From: an uncultured Alloprevotella sp.
Lineage (GTDB): Bacteria; Bacteroidota; Bacteroidia; Bacteroidales; Bacteroidaceae
NCBI GenBank assembly: GCA_944322325.1
Contig: CALUOQ010000001.1
Span: 310,001-374,000, forward strand
Length of the DNA: 64,000 nt
Direction: 5' to 3'
Shown here: piece after piece, positions 37,062 through 46,604 of the stretch
How the letters are laid out: each line of letters begins with the position of its first letter
Position numbering within the stretch: position 1 is the stretch's first letter
Made by a program: the position numbers and the translations under genes
Notes under the pieces: model-generated
The model's input: only the letters and a program-made list of their open reading frames with translations
Database searches by the model: none
Told to the model about the DNA's origin: nothing

Positions 37062-40001
37062 TCAACGGCGACCCGGTCCGCCCGCTGGGCCCATGGGGCT
37101 CATGGGGCTGCTGCGGAAGCTGCGGTAGCCGCGCTGGTTGCCCTGTCCCTCGCGCTGGCTGCCGACCTTGCCGTTAAAGATGTTGAGGCGGTAGATAAAG
37201 TGGACCATGCAGTAGGAATTAATGGCGTTCGTCCACGTATCCTGGCGCATCTGGGCGTTGATGACGCGGCTGATGTTGCTCTGCTGGCGCAGGATGTCGT
37301 AAAACTGCAAGCTCACGGTGGCTGCGTTGTCCTTGAGGAAACTCTGGGCTATCTGCGCGTTCCAGATAAGTTCGTCCGTGTTCATCGAATTGTCGGAGTA
37401 GCCGCGACGCGAGCTCATGCGCAAGCCGGTGGAGATACTCATGTTCCACGGAAGGTTGACGTTGCCGTTGAAGCCGTAGGAGAAGTTGTACGTGTCCATG
37501 TTGGCGTTCTCCTGAAGGCTACTGCGGGCGTGCTGGTAGTTGAGGTTGCCGTTCACACTGATGTCGAACCACGAATTGCGGTAGGCCAGGTTGACGCGCT
37601 CGCCGACATTGGTGGAGCGGGTGGTGCTCTTGTTGTTCACGTTGTTGTCCACGACGTAACCGACGGAGTTGGTGTAGTTCAGGTTGGTGAACGTGGAGAA
37701 CGTCCAGGTCTTGTCGGGACCGAAACCGGTGTTGAACATGAAATTTCCACGGGCGCTCCAGTTACCGTTGATGTTCTCGGGACGCACGGTGCGCACACCG
37801 GTCTCCTCGTTGTAGCTGACGGCGTTGCTGATGGAGTTGGACTCCTGCGTGACGAAGAGGCCGGCCATCATGCCCTGCTGCTTCTCGACGATGTAGTTAT
37901 TGAAGAATACACGGAGGTTGTTCTCCCACGACGGCTTCAAGCCCGGGTTACCCCGCGAGATGTTGAGCGGGTCCGAGTCGTCGACGATGTCGAGCAGATT
38001 GGTCATGGAGGGCTCGGAAGCGCGGCCACGGTAACGCACCTCGAGCTGCCCCGTCTCGGAGAAGCGGTAGCGGAAACGCACCTGGGGCGACACGTTGAAC
38101 ACTTTGCGCGTCACGAGCGTATCGATCTGGCTGGGACGGTTGTAGGCGAGCTCGGTGCGCTGCGGCACGAAGTCGACTCCGGCGTTGAAGCGTATCTGCT
38201 CGGTGTTGTAGCGCAGCGAGAGGCCTGCCGTGTGGGTGAAGTACTTGTACGTGGCGTACTGGCTGTTCTGGTCGTCGCGCACCATCATCAGCGAGTCGGC
38301 CGTCGAGGGGACATAACCGAGCGGATTGTTCCAGAACTCGAAGTTGGCAAAGTCATAGAGAGAGCGGTCGGAGTCGGAATAGCGGTAGGAGAAACGGTAG
38401 TTGAACTGCAAGTGCAGATTCTTGGTGAGGGGCTCGCTGTAACCGAGGCGCACGGAGGCGTTCCAGTTCTTCGAGGGGTTGTTGTTGTACTGGTTGACCA
38501 GTTCCTCGGGGCTTTCGGCATCAGCCTGGAAGTAGTTGATACGCGAGTAGGTGAACGACTTGCTCTCGCTGTCGGTGTAGCCGGCATTGAAGTCGGCCGA
38601 GAAGTTGCGGCCCAAGGCATTGAGCCTACGCACGAAGAGCAGGCTACCGTTGACGGAGTTGGAGCGCGAATTGCCCAGCGTGTTGCGCAGGTTGCGGTTG
38701 ACGGTGATGGCGCGCAACGCCGTACGCGTGGCTTCGTCCATGGCGAGCGTGTCGAGCGGGCTGTCGACTCCGTCGACGGCGAAGGGGTCGTCGTTGAACG
38801 TGGCGGAGACGCTGCTGCCGTCGTTGCGGCTGTCGCTGTGCGAGAAGGAGGGCCGGAACATCAACATGGAGAGCGAGTCGGGATGCCACTCGACGCGGAA
38901 TGCCCCATTGACGTTCGTCGAACTCGAACCGCTGGCATTGTAAGCGTTAGAGAAGGAGCTGCCCTGTCCGAGGGTGAGGAAATTTTCCGTGTTGGAACGC
39001 GTCTGGGTGTCGGTGCCGGTGTGCGAATAGCGCACGTTGCCGCCCAGCTCGAGGCGTCCGGCCTCGCGTTTTTCCTTGTCGTTCTCCCAATAGAAGTCGG
39101 CACCGGCGCTCTTCGAGGCAGTGAGTCCGCCGCCCCATCCGCCGCGCCAGCCGCCCATGCTGCGGTCGCTGGTATTGTTGGCCGAGCCGTAGAACGACAC
39201 GCGGGAACGGTCCGTGAAGCGCGTGGAGAAGAGGCGGGCGGCGTAGCGGTCTTCCGTACCATAGGCGACGTCCAGGTTGTTCACCCAGGAGGCTTCGAGT
39301 TTCTTTTTAGTGGTGATGTCGAGCACAGTGGTCTCCTCGCCGTCGTCGATGCCGGTCTGCTCGGTGTAGTCGCTCTTCTTGTCGTAAGCCTTGAGCTTGC
39401 TGACCAGCTCGACGGGCAGGTTCTTCATGGCAATCTTGGTGTCGCCCTTAAAGAAGTCCTTGCCGTTGATGAGGAACTCGGTCACGGTCTTGCCGTTCCA
39501 GGTGATGGTGCCGTCGTCGCTTACCTCCACACCGGGCAACTGCTCGACAAGGGCGTCGAGCGTAGAGCCCTCGGGCGTGCGGTAAGCCGAAGCGTTGTAG
39601 ACCATAGTGTCCTCCTTCTGTTCCACGCGGGCCACCGTGGCCGAGACTACGGCCGTGTTGAGCGAGACATCGGAAGCGACGAGCTCGTAAAGGCCGAGGT
39701 CCACGCTGTCGCGCTCCGCGGAGAGGGTGACTGACTTCTCCATGCTTTTGTAGGTGACGTAGGAGGCTTTCGCCGTGTACTTGCCGGCGGCCTTAGTCTT
39801 CAACACGAATCGGCCCTTGGCGTCGGTGTTCATGCCAGTGACCATCTTGTTGGACGAGTTGAGCAGCTGAACGGTGGCAAACTCTATGGGTTTGCGCGTC
39901 TTGGAGTCGACGACCTGTCCGCTCACTACGAAAGTCTGCGCCTGCGCCGCTCCACACACAAGGCAGAGGGCGACGACGAGTAGCTTTGATAGATACTTCA
40001 T
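37062..40001 (-). CDS. Outer-membrane beta-barrel protein with carboxypeptidase-like plug domain
   Basis: 979 aa. A signal peptide covers about 1-21 (ending AAQA). Residues about 25-105 form a CarboxypepD-reg domain (VVSGQVVDSKTRKPIEFATV). A TonB plug-like segment follows (LDALVEQLPGVEVSDDG, then VTEFLINGKDFFKGD). The rest is a large aromatic-rich beta-barrel of the OMP_b-brl_3 type. A Gly/Trp-rich patch (SMGGWRGGWGGG) and a Gly/Pro/Arg tail are low-complexity. No SusD partner or TonB box is seen, so it is probably not a polysaccharide importer; the role is unknown. The barrel ends in the Pro/Gly tail rather than a terminal Phe. Confidence 0.88.
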   Translation of the reverse strand: MKYLSKLLVVALCLVCGAAQAQTFVVSGQVVDSKTRKPIEFATVQLLNSSNKMVTGMNTDAKGRFVLKTKAAGKYTAKASYVTYKSMEKSVTLSAERDSVDLGLYELVASDVSLNTAVVSATVARVEQKEDTMVYNASAYRTPEGSTLDALVEQLPGVEVSDDGTITWNGKTVTEFLINGKDFFKGDTKIAMKNLPVELVSKLKAYDKKSDYTEQTGIDDGEETTVLDITTKKKLEASWVNNLDVAYGTEDRYAARLFSTRFTDRSRVSFYGSANNTSDRSMGGWRGGWGGGLTASKSAGADFYWENDKEKREAGRLELGGNVRYSHTGTDTQTRSNTENFLTLGQGSSFSNAYNASGSSSTNVNGAFRVEWHPDSLSMLMFRPSFSHSDSRNDGSSVSATFNDDPFAVDGVDSPLDTLAMDEATRTALRAITVNRNLRNTLGNSRSNSVNGSLLFVRRLNALGRNFSADFNAGYTDSESKSFTYSRINYFQADAESPEELVNQYNNNPSKNWNASVRLGYSEPLTKNLHLQFNYRFSYRYSDSDRSLYDFANFEFWNNPLGYVPSTADSLMMVRDDQNSQYATYKYFTHTAGLSLRYNTEQIRFNAGVDFVPQRTELAYNRPSQIDTLVTRKVFNVSPQVRFRYRFSETGQLEVRYRGRASEPSMTNLLDIVDDSDPLNISRGNPGLKPSWENNLRVFFNNYIVEKQQGMMAGLFVTQESNSISNAVSYNEETGVRTVRPENINGNWSARGNFMFNTGFGPDKTWTFSTFTNLNYTNSVGYVVDNNVNNKSTTRSTNVGERVNLAYRNSWFDISVNGNLNYQHARSSLQENANMDTYNFSYGFNGNVNLPWNMSISTGLRMSSRRGYSDNSMNTDELIWNAQIAQSFLKDNAATVSLQFYDILRQQSNISRVINAQMRQDTWTNAINSYCMVHFIYRLNIFNGKVGSQREGQGNQRGYRSFRSSPMSPMGPAGGPGRR

Positions 40002-40184
40002 GGTGCTATGTTTTGTTTTTAGATTCCTGTTGTCGTACGACCTTTCGGGGTCGGCACTGTGAGTAGGACGGCGAAAGTCGTTTTTGGTTTAACGCAAAGC
40101 GTACAAAATTAGCCGACATCTCGACCAATGGCTACTTTTTATCGACAAAGCGTCCCGCTCCGGGCAAGACGCGCCGCGACAGCC

Positions 40185-40550
40185 TCACAAAATGTCGAAA
40201 TAGAGCGTATCGCCAAGCGAGAGGCCGATGCCGTTGCGCGCATAGGCCACCACGTAATAGCGACCGGGCTGCAAGACGCCGGTCCGCCCCGTAAAGAAGT
40301 CGGACGAGTCAGCTGAAAGAGTGTCGACGAGCAACGTGTCGTTGCCGTAGCGGAAACCGCGCTCCAGCACCCGGCTGTTGGGCGAAAGGAGCACTTGCCC
40401 CTCCAGGCTGCAAAAACTGTCGGTCGGGACGGCCGAAACCGTCTTCACCGTGGGGGCAAACGGCTGCTCGCCGGAACGGTCCTCGGGCCAGCACGCCGTC
40501 AGGGCCAACGCGCTGACACACAACAGAGGGGTAAAAAGGGAACGGGTCAT
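40185..40550 (-). CDS. Small lipoprotein
   Basis: 121 aa. MTRSLFTPLLCVSALALTAC is a lipoprotein signal with lipobox LTAC. The mature part has a single Fn3-like beta domain (VLERGFRYGNDTLLV ... PGRYYVVAYARNGIG), a pattern common in small Bacteroidales surface lipoproteins. Function unknown. The upstream in-frame Met is rejected because the chosen ATG is 24 bases behind a perfect TACCTTTG box. Confidence 0.75.
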   Translation of the reverse strand: MTRSLFTPLLCVSALALTACWPEDRSGEQPFAPTVKTVSAVPTDSFCSLEGQVLLSPNSRVLERGFRYGNDTLLVDTLSADSSDFFTGRTGVLQPGRYYVVAYARNGIGLSLGDTLYFDIL

Positions 40551-40574
40551 ATCGCTTGATGGAATTTCGTGCCG

Positions 40575-40582
40575 CAAAGGTA
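40575..40582 (-). promoter_or_regulatory. -7 box of the small lipoprotein gene
   Basis: The minus strand reads TACCTTTG. It lies just after the U-tract of the candidate structured RNA, so the lipoprotein gene has its own start point. Confidence 0.6.
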
Positions 40583-40621
40583 CAAAAAAAGCAGGACTAC
40601 GCCCCGCCTGCCTATCAAGGA

Positions 40622-40830
40622 AGAAAAAAGAGGGAGAGGGGAGTGATGATTACCGGGTACTAACTTAAAAGTGGGCTATGAAAAATGATGAAACTATGAG
40701 GATAGCCACCCTCCCCTCTCCTATAACCAAAACATTTACCCAAAAGGCCTCGCTTCGTACTGTAGCATGGCTGACAGTTGAGCGCTCACCGATACGACGG
40801 TGAAGCTACCCGGTACCAAGGACTCTTCCT
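40622..40830 (-). ncRNA. Candidate pseudoknotted structured RNA (about 200 nt)
   Basis: No ORF is credible here. Read on the minus strand: TACCGGGTA (40815-40807) pairs with TACCCGGTA (40659-40651). GGAGAGGGGAG (40721-40711) pairs with CTCCCCTCTCC (40643-40633), giving two crossing helices of 9 and 11 bp, a pseudoknot. Local hairpins lie at 40786-40803 and at 40671-40709. A run of six U follows the second helix at 40628-40623, as in an intrinsic terminator. TATCTTGC at 40834-40841 could be a weak -7 box. It lacks tmRNA, RNase P and SRP signatures. Both arms are exact in sequence; the RNA itself is inferred. Confidence 0.5.
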
Positions 40831-40989
40831 GCTTGCAAGATAGTGTTTTTCTGCTTTCGTAGTTCGGATTTCCCTTACTTTTTTCAGAGAGAAGGAAGAA
40901 AAGGACATTTATTCCGTGCTATCGGCAACAAAGAGACGGTTTCGACGAACGGGCACAACGCATCGACAAACTGCCATTGCGCCTCTACA

Positions 40990-41112
40990 AACCACCGCAG
41001 CGACGGGAAAAACAAGTACTACGACAGTTTTTACAAGTACTACGACAGAATTTCCTGTCGCAGCGATAGAAAATTCTATCGCTGCGACAGGAAAAACGGG
41101 GACAGCACCTGT
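40990..41112. repeat. 21/22-bp modular array E7
   Basis: Modules start at about 40990 (degenerate, ending CAGCGACGGG), 41012 and 41033 (ACAAGTACTACGACAG), 41055 (CTGTCGCAGCGATAG), 41076 (CTATCGCTGCGACAG) and 41098 (GGGGACAGCACCTGT). Steps are 22, 21, 22, 21 and 22 bp, the longest array in the window. It is about 150 bases upstream of the candidate RNA on the minus strand and behind the aspartate aminotransferase gene. Confidence 0.88.
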
Positions 41113-41235
41113 ATGGACAGGCGCTGCTGCGTAGAAGCGCACGCCAGGCACGCCCGGGGGAAGCTGCCTGCATTTTTCGGCTACCGCGCAGCGCATATCC
41201 GCCGCCGGCTGAAACGGCGTCCGCACCAACGCAAC

Positions 41236-41266
41236 GCGGGCGACGGATTCGGTATCCGTCGCCCGC
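41236..41266 (-). terminator. Terminator-like hairpin after the aminotransferase gene
   Basis: A perfect 13-bp stem, GCGGGCGACGGAT with its complement, and a five-base loop lie 27 bases after the stop. The U-tract is weak. Confidence 0.6.
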
Positions 41267-41292
41267 GACTTTATGGAAAGGGTTTCGACCGC

Positions 41293-42486
41293 TTACTTGA
41301 GGCGCGCAAGGACTTCCTTCATGCGGCGGAAGGCCTCGACGATGTTTTCGTCGCTTGTGGCGTAACTCATGCGGAAGTACTCAGGCGCTCCGAAAGCGGC
41401 GCCGGCCACCGTGGCGACGTGGCCCACTTCGAGCAGGTACATGGCGAAGTCGGTGCTGTCGTTGATGACGCGCTCGCCGTCGCGCTTGCCGAAATAATAG
41501 CTGCACTTCGGGAACAGGTAGAAGGCGCCGTGGGGCTCATTGACCTCGAAGCCGGGAATCTCCTTAGCCAGCTTCACGATGAGAGTCTTACGACGCTCGA
41601 AGGCCTGGCGCATCTGCTCAACGCAGGTTTGGTCGCCGGCGAAAGCGTCGGTGGCGGCTACCTGGCTGACGGAGCACGGGCCGCTGGTGTACTGCCCCTG
41701 GAGCTTGTTGCATCCCTTGGCGATCCACTCGGGCGCAGCGATGAAACCGATGCGCCAGCCGGTCATGGCGTACGCCTTGGAGACGCCGTTGACCACGACC
41801 GTGCGGTCCTTCATGCCCGGGCACGAAGCGATGGAGGCATGGCTGCCCACGTAGTTGATGTGCTCGTAGATTTCGTCGCTCAGCACGATGATACGCTCAT
41901 GGCGCAGCAGAACCTCGGCCAGCGCGGCCAGCTCGGCCTGGCTGTATACGGACCCCGTCGGGTTGCTCGGCGAGCAGAGGATGAGGACGCGCGTCTTGGG
42001 CGTGATGGCGGCTTCGAGCTGCGCGGGCGTCACCTTGAAGTCCTGTTCGATGCCGGTCTCGATGACCACGGGCTCGCCCTCGGCCAGTTTCACCATTTGG
42101 GGATAGCTCACCCAGTAGGGAGCCGGGATGATGACCTCGTCGCCGGGATTGACCAAGGCCATGAGCGTGTTGCACACGCTCTGCTTGGCGCCGTTCGAAC
42201 AAACGATTTGGGCCGGCGTATAGTCCAGTCCGTTTTCACGCTTGAGCTTGTCGACAATGGCCTGGCGCAGGGCGGGATAGCCGGGCACGGGCGAATAGCG
42301 CGAATAGTTGTCGTCGACAGCCTTTTTGGCTGCCTCCTTGATGTGGTCCGGCGTGTTGAAGTCGGGTTCACCTACGGAGAGGTTGATGATGTCGATACCC
42401 TGTGCCTTGAGCTCGGCACTCTTTTGCGACATGGCCAGCGTCGCCGACGGCGACAGCCGGTTCAAACGGTCTGAAAGTTGGTTCAT
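41293..42486 (-). CDS. aspC: Pyridoxal-phosphate aspartate aminotransferase
   Basis: 397 aa class I aminotransferase of the Ib subgroup, giving glutamate and oxaloacetate from aspartate and 2-oxoglutarate. LSVGEPDFNTPDHI is the N-terminal substrate loop. CSPSNPTGSVYS and the PLP lysine in VVNGVSKAYAMTGWRIGF are in place, as is the C-terminal Arg in FRMSYATS. MNQLSDRLNRLSPSATLAMS is preferred as start over an ATG two codons earlier. It is 24 bases downstream of the BI-1 gene and closes the lptF-ribBA-BI-1-aspC run. Confidence 0.92.
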   Translation of the reverse strand: MNQLSDRLNRLSPSATLAMSQKSAELKAQGIDIINLSVGEPDFNTPDHIKEAAKKAVDDNYSRYSPVPGYPALRQAIVDKLKRENGLDYTPAQIVCSNGAKQSVCNTLMALVNPGDEVIIPAPYWVSYPQMVKLAEGEPVVIETGIEQDFKVTPAQLEAAITPKTRVLILCSPSNPTGSVYSQAELAALAEVLLRHERIIVLSDEIYEHINYVGSHASIASCPGMKDRTVVVNGVSKAYAMTGWRIGFIAAPEWIAKGCNKLQGQYTSGPCSVSQVAATDAFAGDQTCVEQMRQAFERRKTLIVKLAKEIPGFEVNEPHGAFYLFPKCSYYFGKRDGERVINDSTDFAMYLLEVGHVATVAGAAFGAPEYFRMSYATSDENIVEAFRRMKEVLARLK

Positions 42487-42510
42487 AGTCATTGAACGTT
42501 ATTATAAGTA

Positions 42511-43227
42511 TTATTCTCGTCTGCCGAAAATACGCAGCAGGTAAAGGAACAAATTGATAAAGTCGAGGTAGAGGGTCAGGCTCGCCATGAGGGCCAGCTT
42601 CATGGTGCCGTCGTTGACCTCGTCGCCGTGCATGAGCATCATTTGCTTAATCTTCTGCGTGTCGTACGCCGTGAGGCCTACGAATACGAGTACGCCGATG
42701 TACGTGATGGCCCAGTCGAGCGCCGAGCTGGCTACGAACATGTTGACGATCGAGGCGATGATGAGCCCGATGAGCGCCATGATGAGGACGCGGCCCATGG
42801 CCGAAAGGTCTTTCTTTACCGTATATCCCACGAGGGTCATGGCGCCGAAGGTGCCCGCCGTGACGAAGAACGTCGTGGCTATGGACGACATGGTGTAGGC
42901 AAGGAAAATGACGGACAGCGTCACGCCGTTGAGCACGGAGTAGGCGGCAAACATGAGGCCCGCCGTGGCAAACGAAAGCCGGGCTATGCGGGCGCTCAGT
43001 ATCATCACCACAGCCAGTTCGGCGATAATGAGGCCGAAGAACAAGACGCTGTTCGTAGCGATGGCATATACCCAGCCGGGATTCATGGCGACGTAGGCGG
43101 CGGTCAGACCAGTCACGGCCAGCGCCAGCGTCATCCACAGATAAACGTTCTTCATCAGCGTGGCAAAGGCGAGCGTGCGCCCTTGCGATTCCACGCTGTA
43201 AGGATTCATCAAGTTCTCTCTTTCCAT
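42511..43227 (-). CDS. Bax inhibitor-1/YccA family membrane protein
   Basis: 238 aa with seven hydrophobic segments, the usual number for BI-1. The final segment is followed by a short charged tail. The GLTAAYVAMN and LVGYTVKKDLS loops and the conserved AYDTQKIKQM motif (about 197-206) are family hallmarks; its aspartate belongs to the pH-sensing pair described for bacterial BI-1 calcium channels. Probable role in ion or membrane homeostasis. It lies 23 bases downstream of ribBA. Confidence 0.92.
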   Translation of the reverse strand: MERENLMNPYSVESQGRTLAFATLMKNVYLWMTLALAVTGLTAAYVAMNPGWVYAIATNSVLFFGLIIAELAVVMILSARIARLSFATAGLMFAAYSVLNGVTLSVIFLAYTMSSIATTFFVTAGTFGAMTLVGYTVKKDLSAMGRVLIMALIGLIIASIVNMFVASSALDWAITYIGVLVFVGLTAYDTQKIKQMMLMHGDEVNDGTMKLALMASLTLYLDFINLFLYLLRIFGRRE

Positions 43228-43250
43228 AATTTTTTACTTTGGTGGTTGAA

Positions 43251-44465
43251 TTATTCGGAGAAGTGCAACGTATGGCCCATACGCTCCTTCTTCGTATGCA
43301 GGTAACGCTCGTTGTAGGGGTTAGGCATGATTTCGATAGGTACGTTCTCGGTGATTTCGAGCCCGTAGGCCTCGAGGCCTACCCGCTTGACGGGATTGTT
43401 CGTGAGCAGCCGCATTTTCGTCACGCCCAGCAGGCGGAGTATCTGCGCGCCGACTCCGTAGTCGCGCTCGTCGGGGTCGTAACCCAGATGGACGTTAGCG
43501 TCGACCGTGTCGTAACCTTCTTCCTGCAATTTGTATGCCGCAATTTTTGCCATCAGCCCGATGCCGCGTCCTTCCTGGTTCAGGTAGAGCACGACTCCTT
43601 TGCCCTCCTTGTCGATGAGCTGCATGGCGCGATGGAGCTGCTCGCCGCAGTCGCAGCGCTGGCTGCCGAAGATGTCGCCCGTAATACAAGAGGAGTGCAC
43701 GCGCACCAGTATGGGCTCGTCGGGCTCCCATGCGCCCTTGATGAGGGCGACATGCTCCTTGCCATTGCTCTTCTGGCGGAACGGAATGAGGCGGAAGTGG
43801 CCGTACTCGGTGGGCATGTCGACCTCGTCGCCGCGCTCCACGAGATTTTCAGTGCGCAGGCGGTAAGCGATGAGGTCGCGGATGGCAATGATGTGCAGGC
43901 CGTGCTCGCGGGCAAAGTCCTGGAGCTGCGGCATACGCGCCATCGTTCCGTCCTCGTTAAGGATTTCGATGAGACAGGCGGCGGGATGGAGTCCGGCCAG
44001 ACGGGCCAGGTCGACGGCGGCTTCGGTATGCCCGGCGCGGGCCAGCACGCCTTTGTCCTGGGCATAGAGGGGATTCACATGACCGGGGCGGCCGAAGGTC
44101 GTGGGCCGGCTGTCGGGGTCGGCAAGGGCGCGGATGGTCGCCGCGCGGTCGTGGCAGCTCACACCGGTGGTGCAGCCCTCGAGCTTGTCCACCGTGACCG
44201 TAAAGGGCGTGCCTAAGATACTGGTATTTTCCTGTACCTGATGGGGCAGGGCCAGCCGGTTACACGTGTCTATCGTAATGGGCGCGCAGAGCACGCCGCG
44301 GCCGTGGCGAAGCATGAAGTTGACCGTTTCGGGCGTGGCAAACTGGGCCGCCATGATCAGGTCGCCCTCGTTTTCGCGCTCTTCGTCGTCGACAACGATG
44401 ACCATTCTGCCGTTCTTGAAGTCTTCCACGGCCGTCTCTATCGAAGCCAGCTTAAATGTTTCCAT
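43251..44465 (-). CDS. ribBA: Bifunctional DHBP synthase/GTP cyclohydrolase II
   Basis: 404 aa, both halves complete. Residues about 5-205 are 3,4-dihydroxy-2-butanone-4-phosphate synthase ([32 protein letters not shown]). Residues about 210-400 are GTP cyclohydrolase II with zinc cysteines in [20 protein letters not shown] and the EGRGIGL loop. It supplies both precursors of riboflavin. The start overlaps the lptF/G stop by 14 bases. I see no FMN riboswitch; it is expressed from the upstream gene. Confidence 0.96.
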   Translation of the reverse strand: METFKLASIETAVEDFKNGRMVIVVDDEERENEGDLIMAAQFATPETVNFMLRHGRGVLCAPITIDTCNRLALPHQVQENTSILGTPFTVTVDKLEGCTTGVSCHDRAATIRALADPDSRPTTFGRPGHVNPLYAQDKGVLARAGHTEAAVDLARLAGLHPAACLIEILNEDGTMARMPQLQDFAREHGLHIIAIRDLIAYRLRTENLVERGDEVDMPTEYGHFRLIPFRQKSNGKEHVALIKGAWEPDEPILVRVHSSCITGDIFGSQRCDCGEQLHRAMQLIDKEGKGVVLYLNQEGRGIGLMAKIAAYKLQEEGYDTVDANVHLGYDPDERDYGVGAQILRLLGVTKMRLLTNNPVKRVGLEAYGLEITENVPIEIMPNPYNERYLHTKKERMGHTLHFSE

Positions 44466-46401
44466 CTTGAGAATCTGCTTTTGTCGTTTCGTTACGTTGT
44501 TCTATCAGGGTGATCAGCACGCCGGCGCTCTTGATAATCTGGCGTATGTCGCGCATCAGGCGCAGGCGGAAGCGCCAGATGCGCAGCCAGAGCACCACAC
44601 CGACGGGCAGCAGCACGCCGGCGGCCACGTTGAGCCGACGTCCGGGCAAGGGCGAGGTATGAGCCCGCACGTAGAGCAGCGGCAGGTTGTTCAGCTCGCC
44701 CAGGATGCGGGCGTCGCGGCTGTTCGAGAGTTCTTCGACAAGGGTTTCGAGACTCTCGTCGATGCGCTCCACCTCGCGGTCGCGCCGATAGCGGAAAAAG
44801 AGGGTGAAGTAGTTCGGCGCGCGGTAAAGGCGGGCCGACCGCTCGTAGTCCGCGCACTGACGGCGCAAGCCGTCGAGCCGTTCGGGAAGGGTGGCGTAGT
44901 CGGGGTCGGTGATGATGACCTCCTTACGGAAGATGTGGCGCCGCGAGCGAAGGCCCAGCAAACGCTTGAAGAAGTTCACGTAAACCTCGAAGTTAAACAC
45001 GACGGAATCGTTGTTTGCCTTGTACGTCAGGAAGGCACCGAGCGGCGAAAGTATCATAGTGCTCACCCACATGCCGTACCAGATATTCCAACTGCCGTCG
45101 CGGGCCAGTTTTTCGCCCGACGTGTTGAAAATATAATAGAATATGAAAATGATGACGGAGATAACGGTCGGCATTCCCAATCCGCCCTTGCGGATGATGG
45201 CCCCCAGTGGTGCGCCGACGAAGAAGAACATCAGGCACGCCAGGGAGTAGACCATTTTTTTGTGCCACTCTATCCAGTGGCGCCGGATGGTGCGGTCGCC
45301 GTCACCGGTGACGAGGCTCTTCCACTCCAGCTCGCTCGAGAAACTCCGCACGGTGCTTCCGGCCTTGCGTTCCACGACGGCCATCTGTTCGGACGTAAGG
45401 CGGCTTGTCAGCGTGTCGAACGGCACGGCGGCCGCCTGCTTAACACGTTGCATCACCCGCGCCGAGTCCTTGCGCGGCAGCTGCGGCGGCGTGAAGTACA
45501 TCTGCCGTGCGACGGTATAATAACTGTTTCCGACGCTGTCGAGCTCGGTCTCCATCGAGTCCACGTCGGTCTCAATTTGCGCCATGTCCTTGGCCGTCTC
45601 CAGATTGTTAAGCGCCGCAGCGTCCATCAGGTTGAAATTGCTGTCGAACGCAATGAGCAGTTCCTTATAATTAAACGTCTCGCGGTCGTAGGGCACCGCT
45701 GCGTTTTGCAACAGCGACGCCGACTGTCCCTGAAGGTTCTCGAACTGCTCGCCACTCCAGAGGGTGAGCTTCAGGAACTTGCGATCGCCCGTCACCTCGA
45801 GCTTTCCCGAGTCGGCAAGTACGATTTGCGCTTTGTCGAAGCCCTGATCGGTTTTATAAATGATGAGCTGGTAAAGCATCCCCGTTTCGGCATTTTTGTG
45901 CTGCACGTAGAGATTCACGTCGGGCACACCGTTGTAAAACACGCCCTCGGGGATTTCCACAGCGGGCGAAGTCTGCTTCATACTGATAAGCAGCGTGCGG
46001 AGTTGCAACTGCGCCTTCGGGGAAATGGAGTTCTGGAAGTAGAACGACGTGGCGACGAGCAAGAGGACCACCACCAGTATGGGGCGCATGATGCGGATAA
46101 GGGGAACGCCGGCGGCCTTCATCGCCAGCAGCTCCAGCCGCTCGCCCATGTTTCCGAAGGCAATAAGCGAGGCCAGCAACACGGCCATAGGCAGCGACTG
46201 CGGCACCAGCGTAAGGGCCATGTAACCGAAAAACTGTGCCAGTATATCGAGCGAAAGTCCTTTGCCTATGAGCTCGTTCACGTAACGCCACGTAAACTGC
46301 ATCATGAATACGAACAAGCAAATGAAGAAAGCTCCCGCAAATACCAGCGCAAAGTTCTGCAGTATGTACAGGTCCAAACGTTTTATGACTCTTACCCTCA
46401 T
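44452..46401 (-). CDS. LptF/LptG-family lipopolysaccharide export permease
   Basis: 649 aa, long for LptF/LptG because Bacteroidetes copies have an extended C-terminus. [21 protein letters not shown] is the first membrane helix. The second and third follow near 45-110 with the coupling-helix-like [20 protein letters not shown]. The periplasmic jellyroll occupies the middle, and three more helices lie near 390-480. The last 170 residues are cytoplasmic and charged, with another hydrophobic pair near the end. It extracts LPS from the inner membrane with LptB, which is not in the window. A GTG two codons upstream is rejected. A TATCTTTG box lies at 46435-46442. Confidence 0.9.
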   Translation of the reverse strand: MRVRVIKRLDLYILQNFALVFAGAFFICLFVFMMQFTWRYVNELIGKGLSLDILAQFFGYMALTLVPQSLPMAVLLASLIAFGNMGERLELLAMKAAGVPLIRIMRPILVVVLLLVATSFYFQNSISPKAQLQLRTLLISMKQTSPAVEIPEGVFYNGVPDVNLYVQHKNAETGMLYQLIIYKTDQGFDKAQIVLADSGKLEVTGDRKFLKLTLWSGEQFENLQGQSASLLQNAAVPYDRETFNYKELLIAFDSNFNLMDAAALNNLETAKDMAQIETDVDSMETELDSVGNSYYTVARQMYFTPPQLPRKDSARVMQRVKQAAAVPFDTLTSRLTSEQMAVVERKAGSTVRSFSSELEWKSLVTGDGDRTIRRHWIEWHKKMVYSLACLMFFFVGAPLGAIIRKGGLGMPTVISVIIFIFYYIFNTSGEKLARDGSWNIWYGMWVSTMILSPLGAFLTYKANNDSVVFNFEVYVNFFKRLLGLRSRRHIFRKEVIITDPDYATLPERLDGLRRQCADYERSARLYRAPNYFTLFFRYRRDREVERIDESLETLVEELSNSRDARILGELNNLPLLYVRAHTSPLPGRRLNVAAGVLLPVGVVLWLRIWRFRLRLMRDIRQIIKSAGVLITLIEQRNETTKADSQDGNI

Positions 46402-46434
46402 TCGCACGTAATCCAGTTCGGTCTATATGCCGGG

Positions 46435-46442
46435 CAAAGATA
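46435..46442 (-). promoter_or_regulatory. -7 box of the lptF/G operon
   Basis: The minus strand reads TATCTTTG, 33 bases before the ATG. It would drive lptF/G, ribBA, BI-1 and aspC. Confidence 0.55.
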
Positions 46443-46537
46443 CGACATTTTTTCTATATGCGCGTCACCGGCAGAGGGTCGCTCGTCGTATTCTCCGCTA
46501 CGGTGCGAGGAACGGCTATTGCCGTACACGTAACGGA

Positions 46538-46568
46538 CGAGGCCCGGAACGAAAAGTCCCGGGCCTCG
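46538..46568. terminator. Hairpin between metalloprotease and lptF/G
   Basis: CGAGGCCCGG pairs with CCGGGCCTCG. The T-rich run (TTTCTTTTT) lies on the plus-strand side, so it is a poor terminator for the minus-strand protease gene, although its position fits. Confidence 0.4.
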
Positions 46569-46604
46569 CGGTTTCTTTTTACTGGCCCTCGCTCGGGCGG
46601 TGCC

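Noticed and set aside
36936..39734. A 932-codon open frame on the plus strand
   Set aside because: It is antisense to the well-supported outer-membrane beta-barrel gene, has a Val/Gly/Arg-rich shadow composition and no recognisable domain. Long antisense frames are expected in GC-rich coding DNA.
44466..44500. FMN riboswitch upstream of ribBA
   Set aside because: The upstream DNA is the coding end of the lptF/G gene, which overlaps ribBA; no FMN aptamer motif is present.
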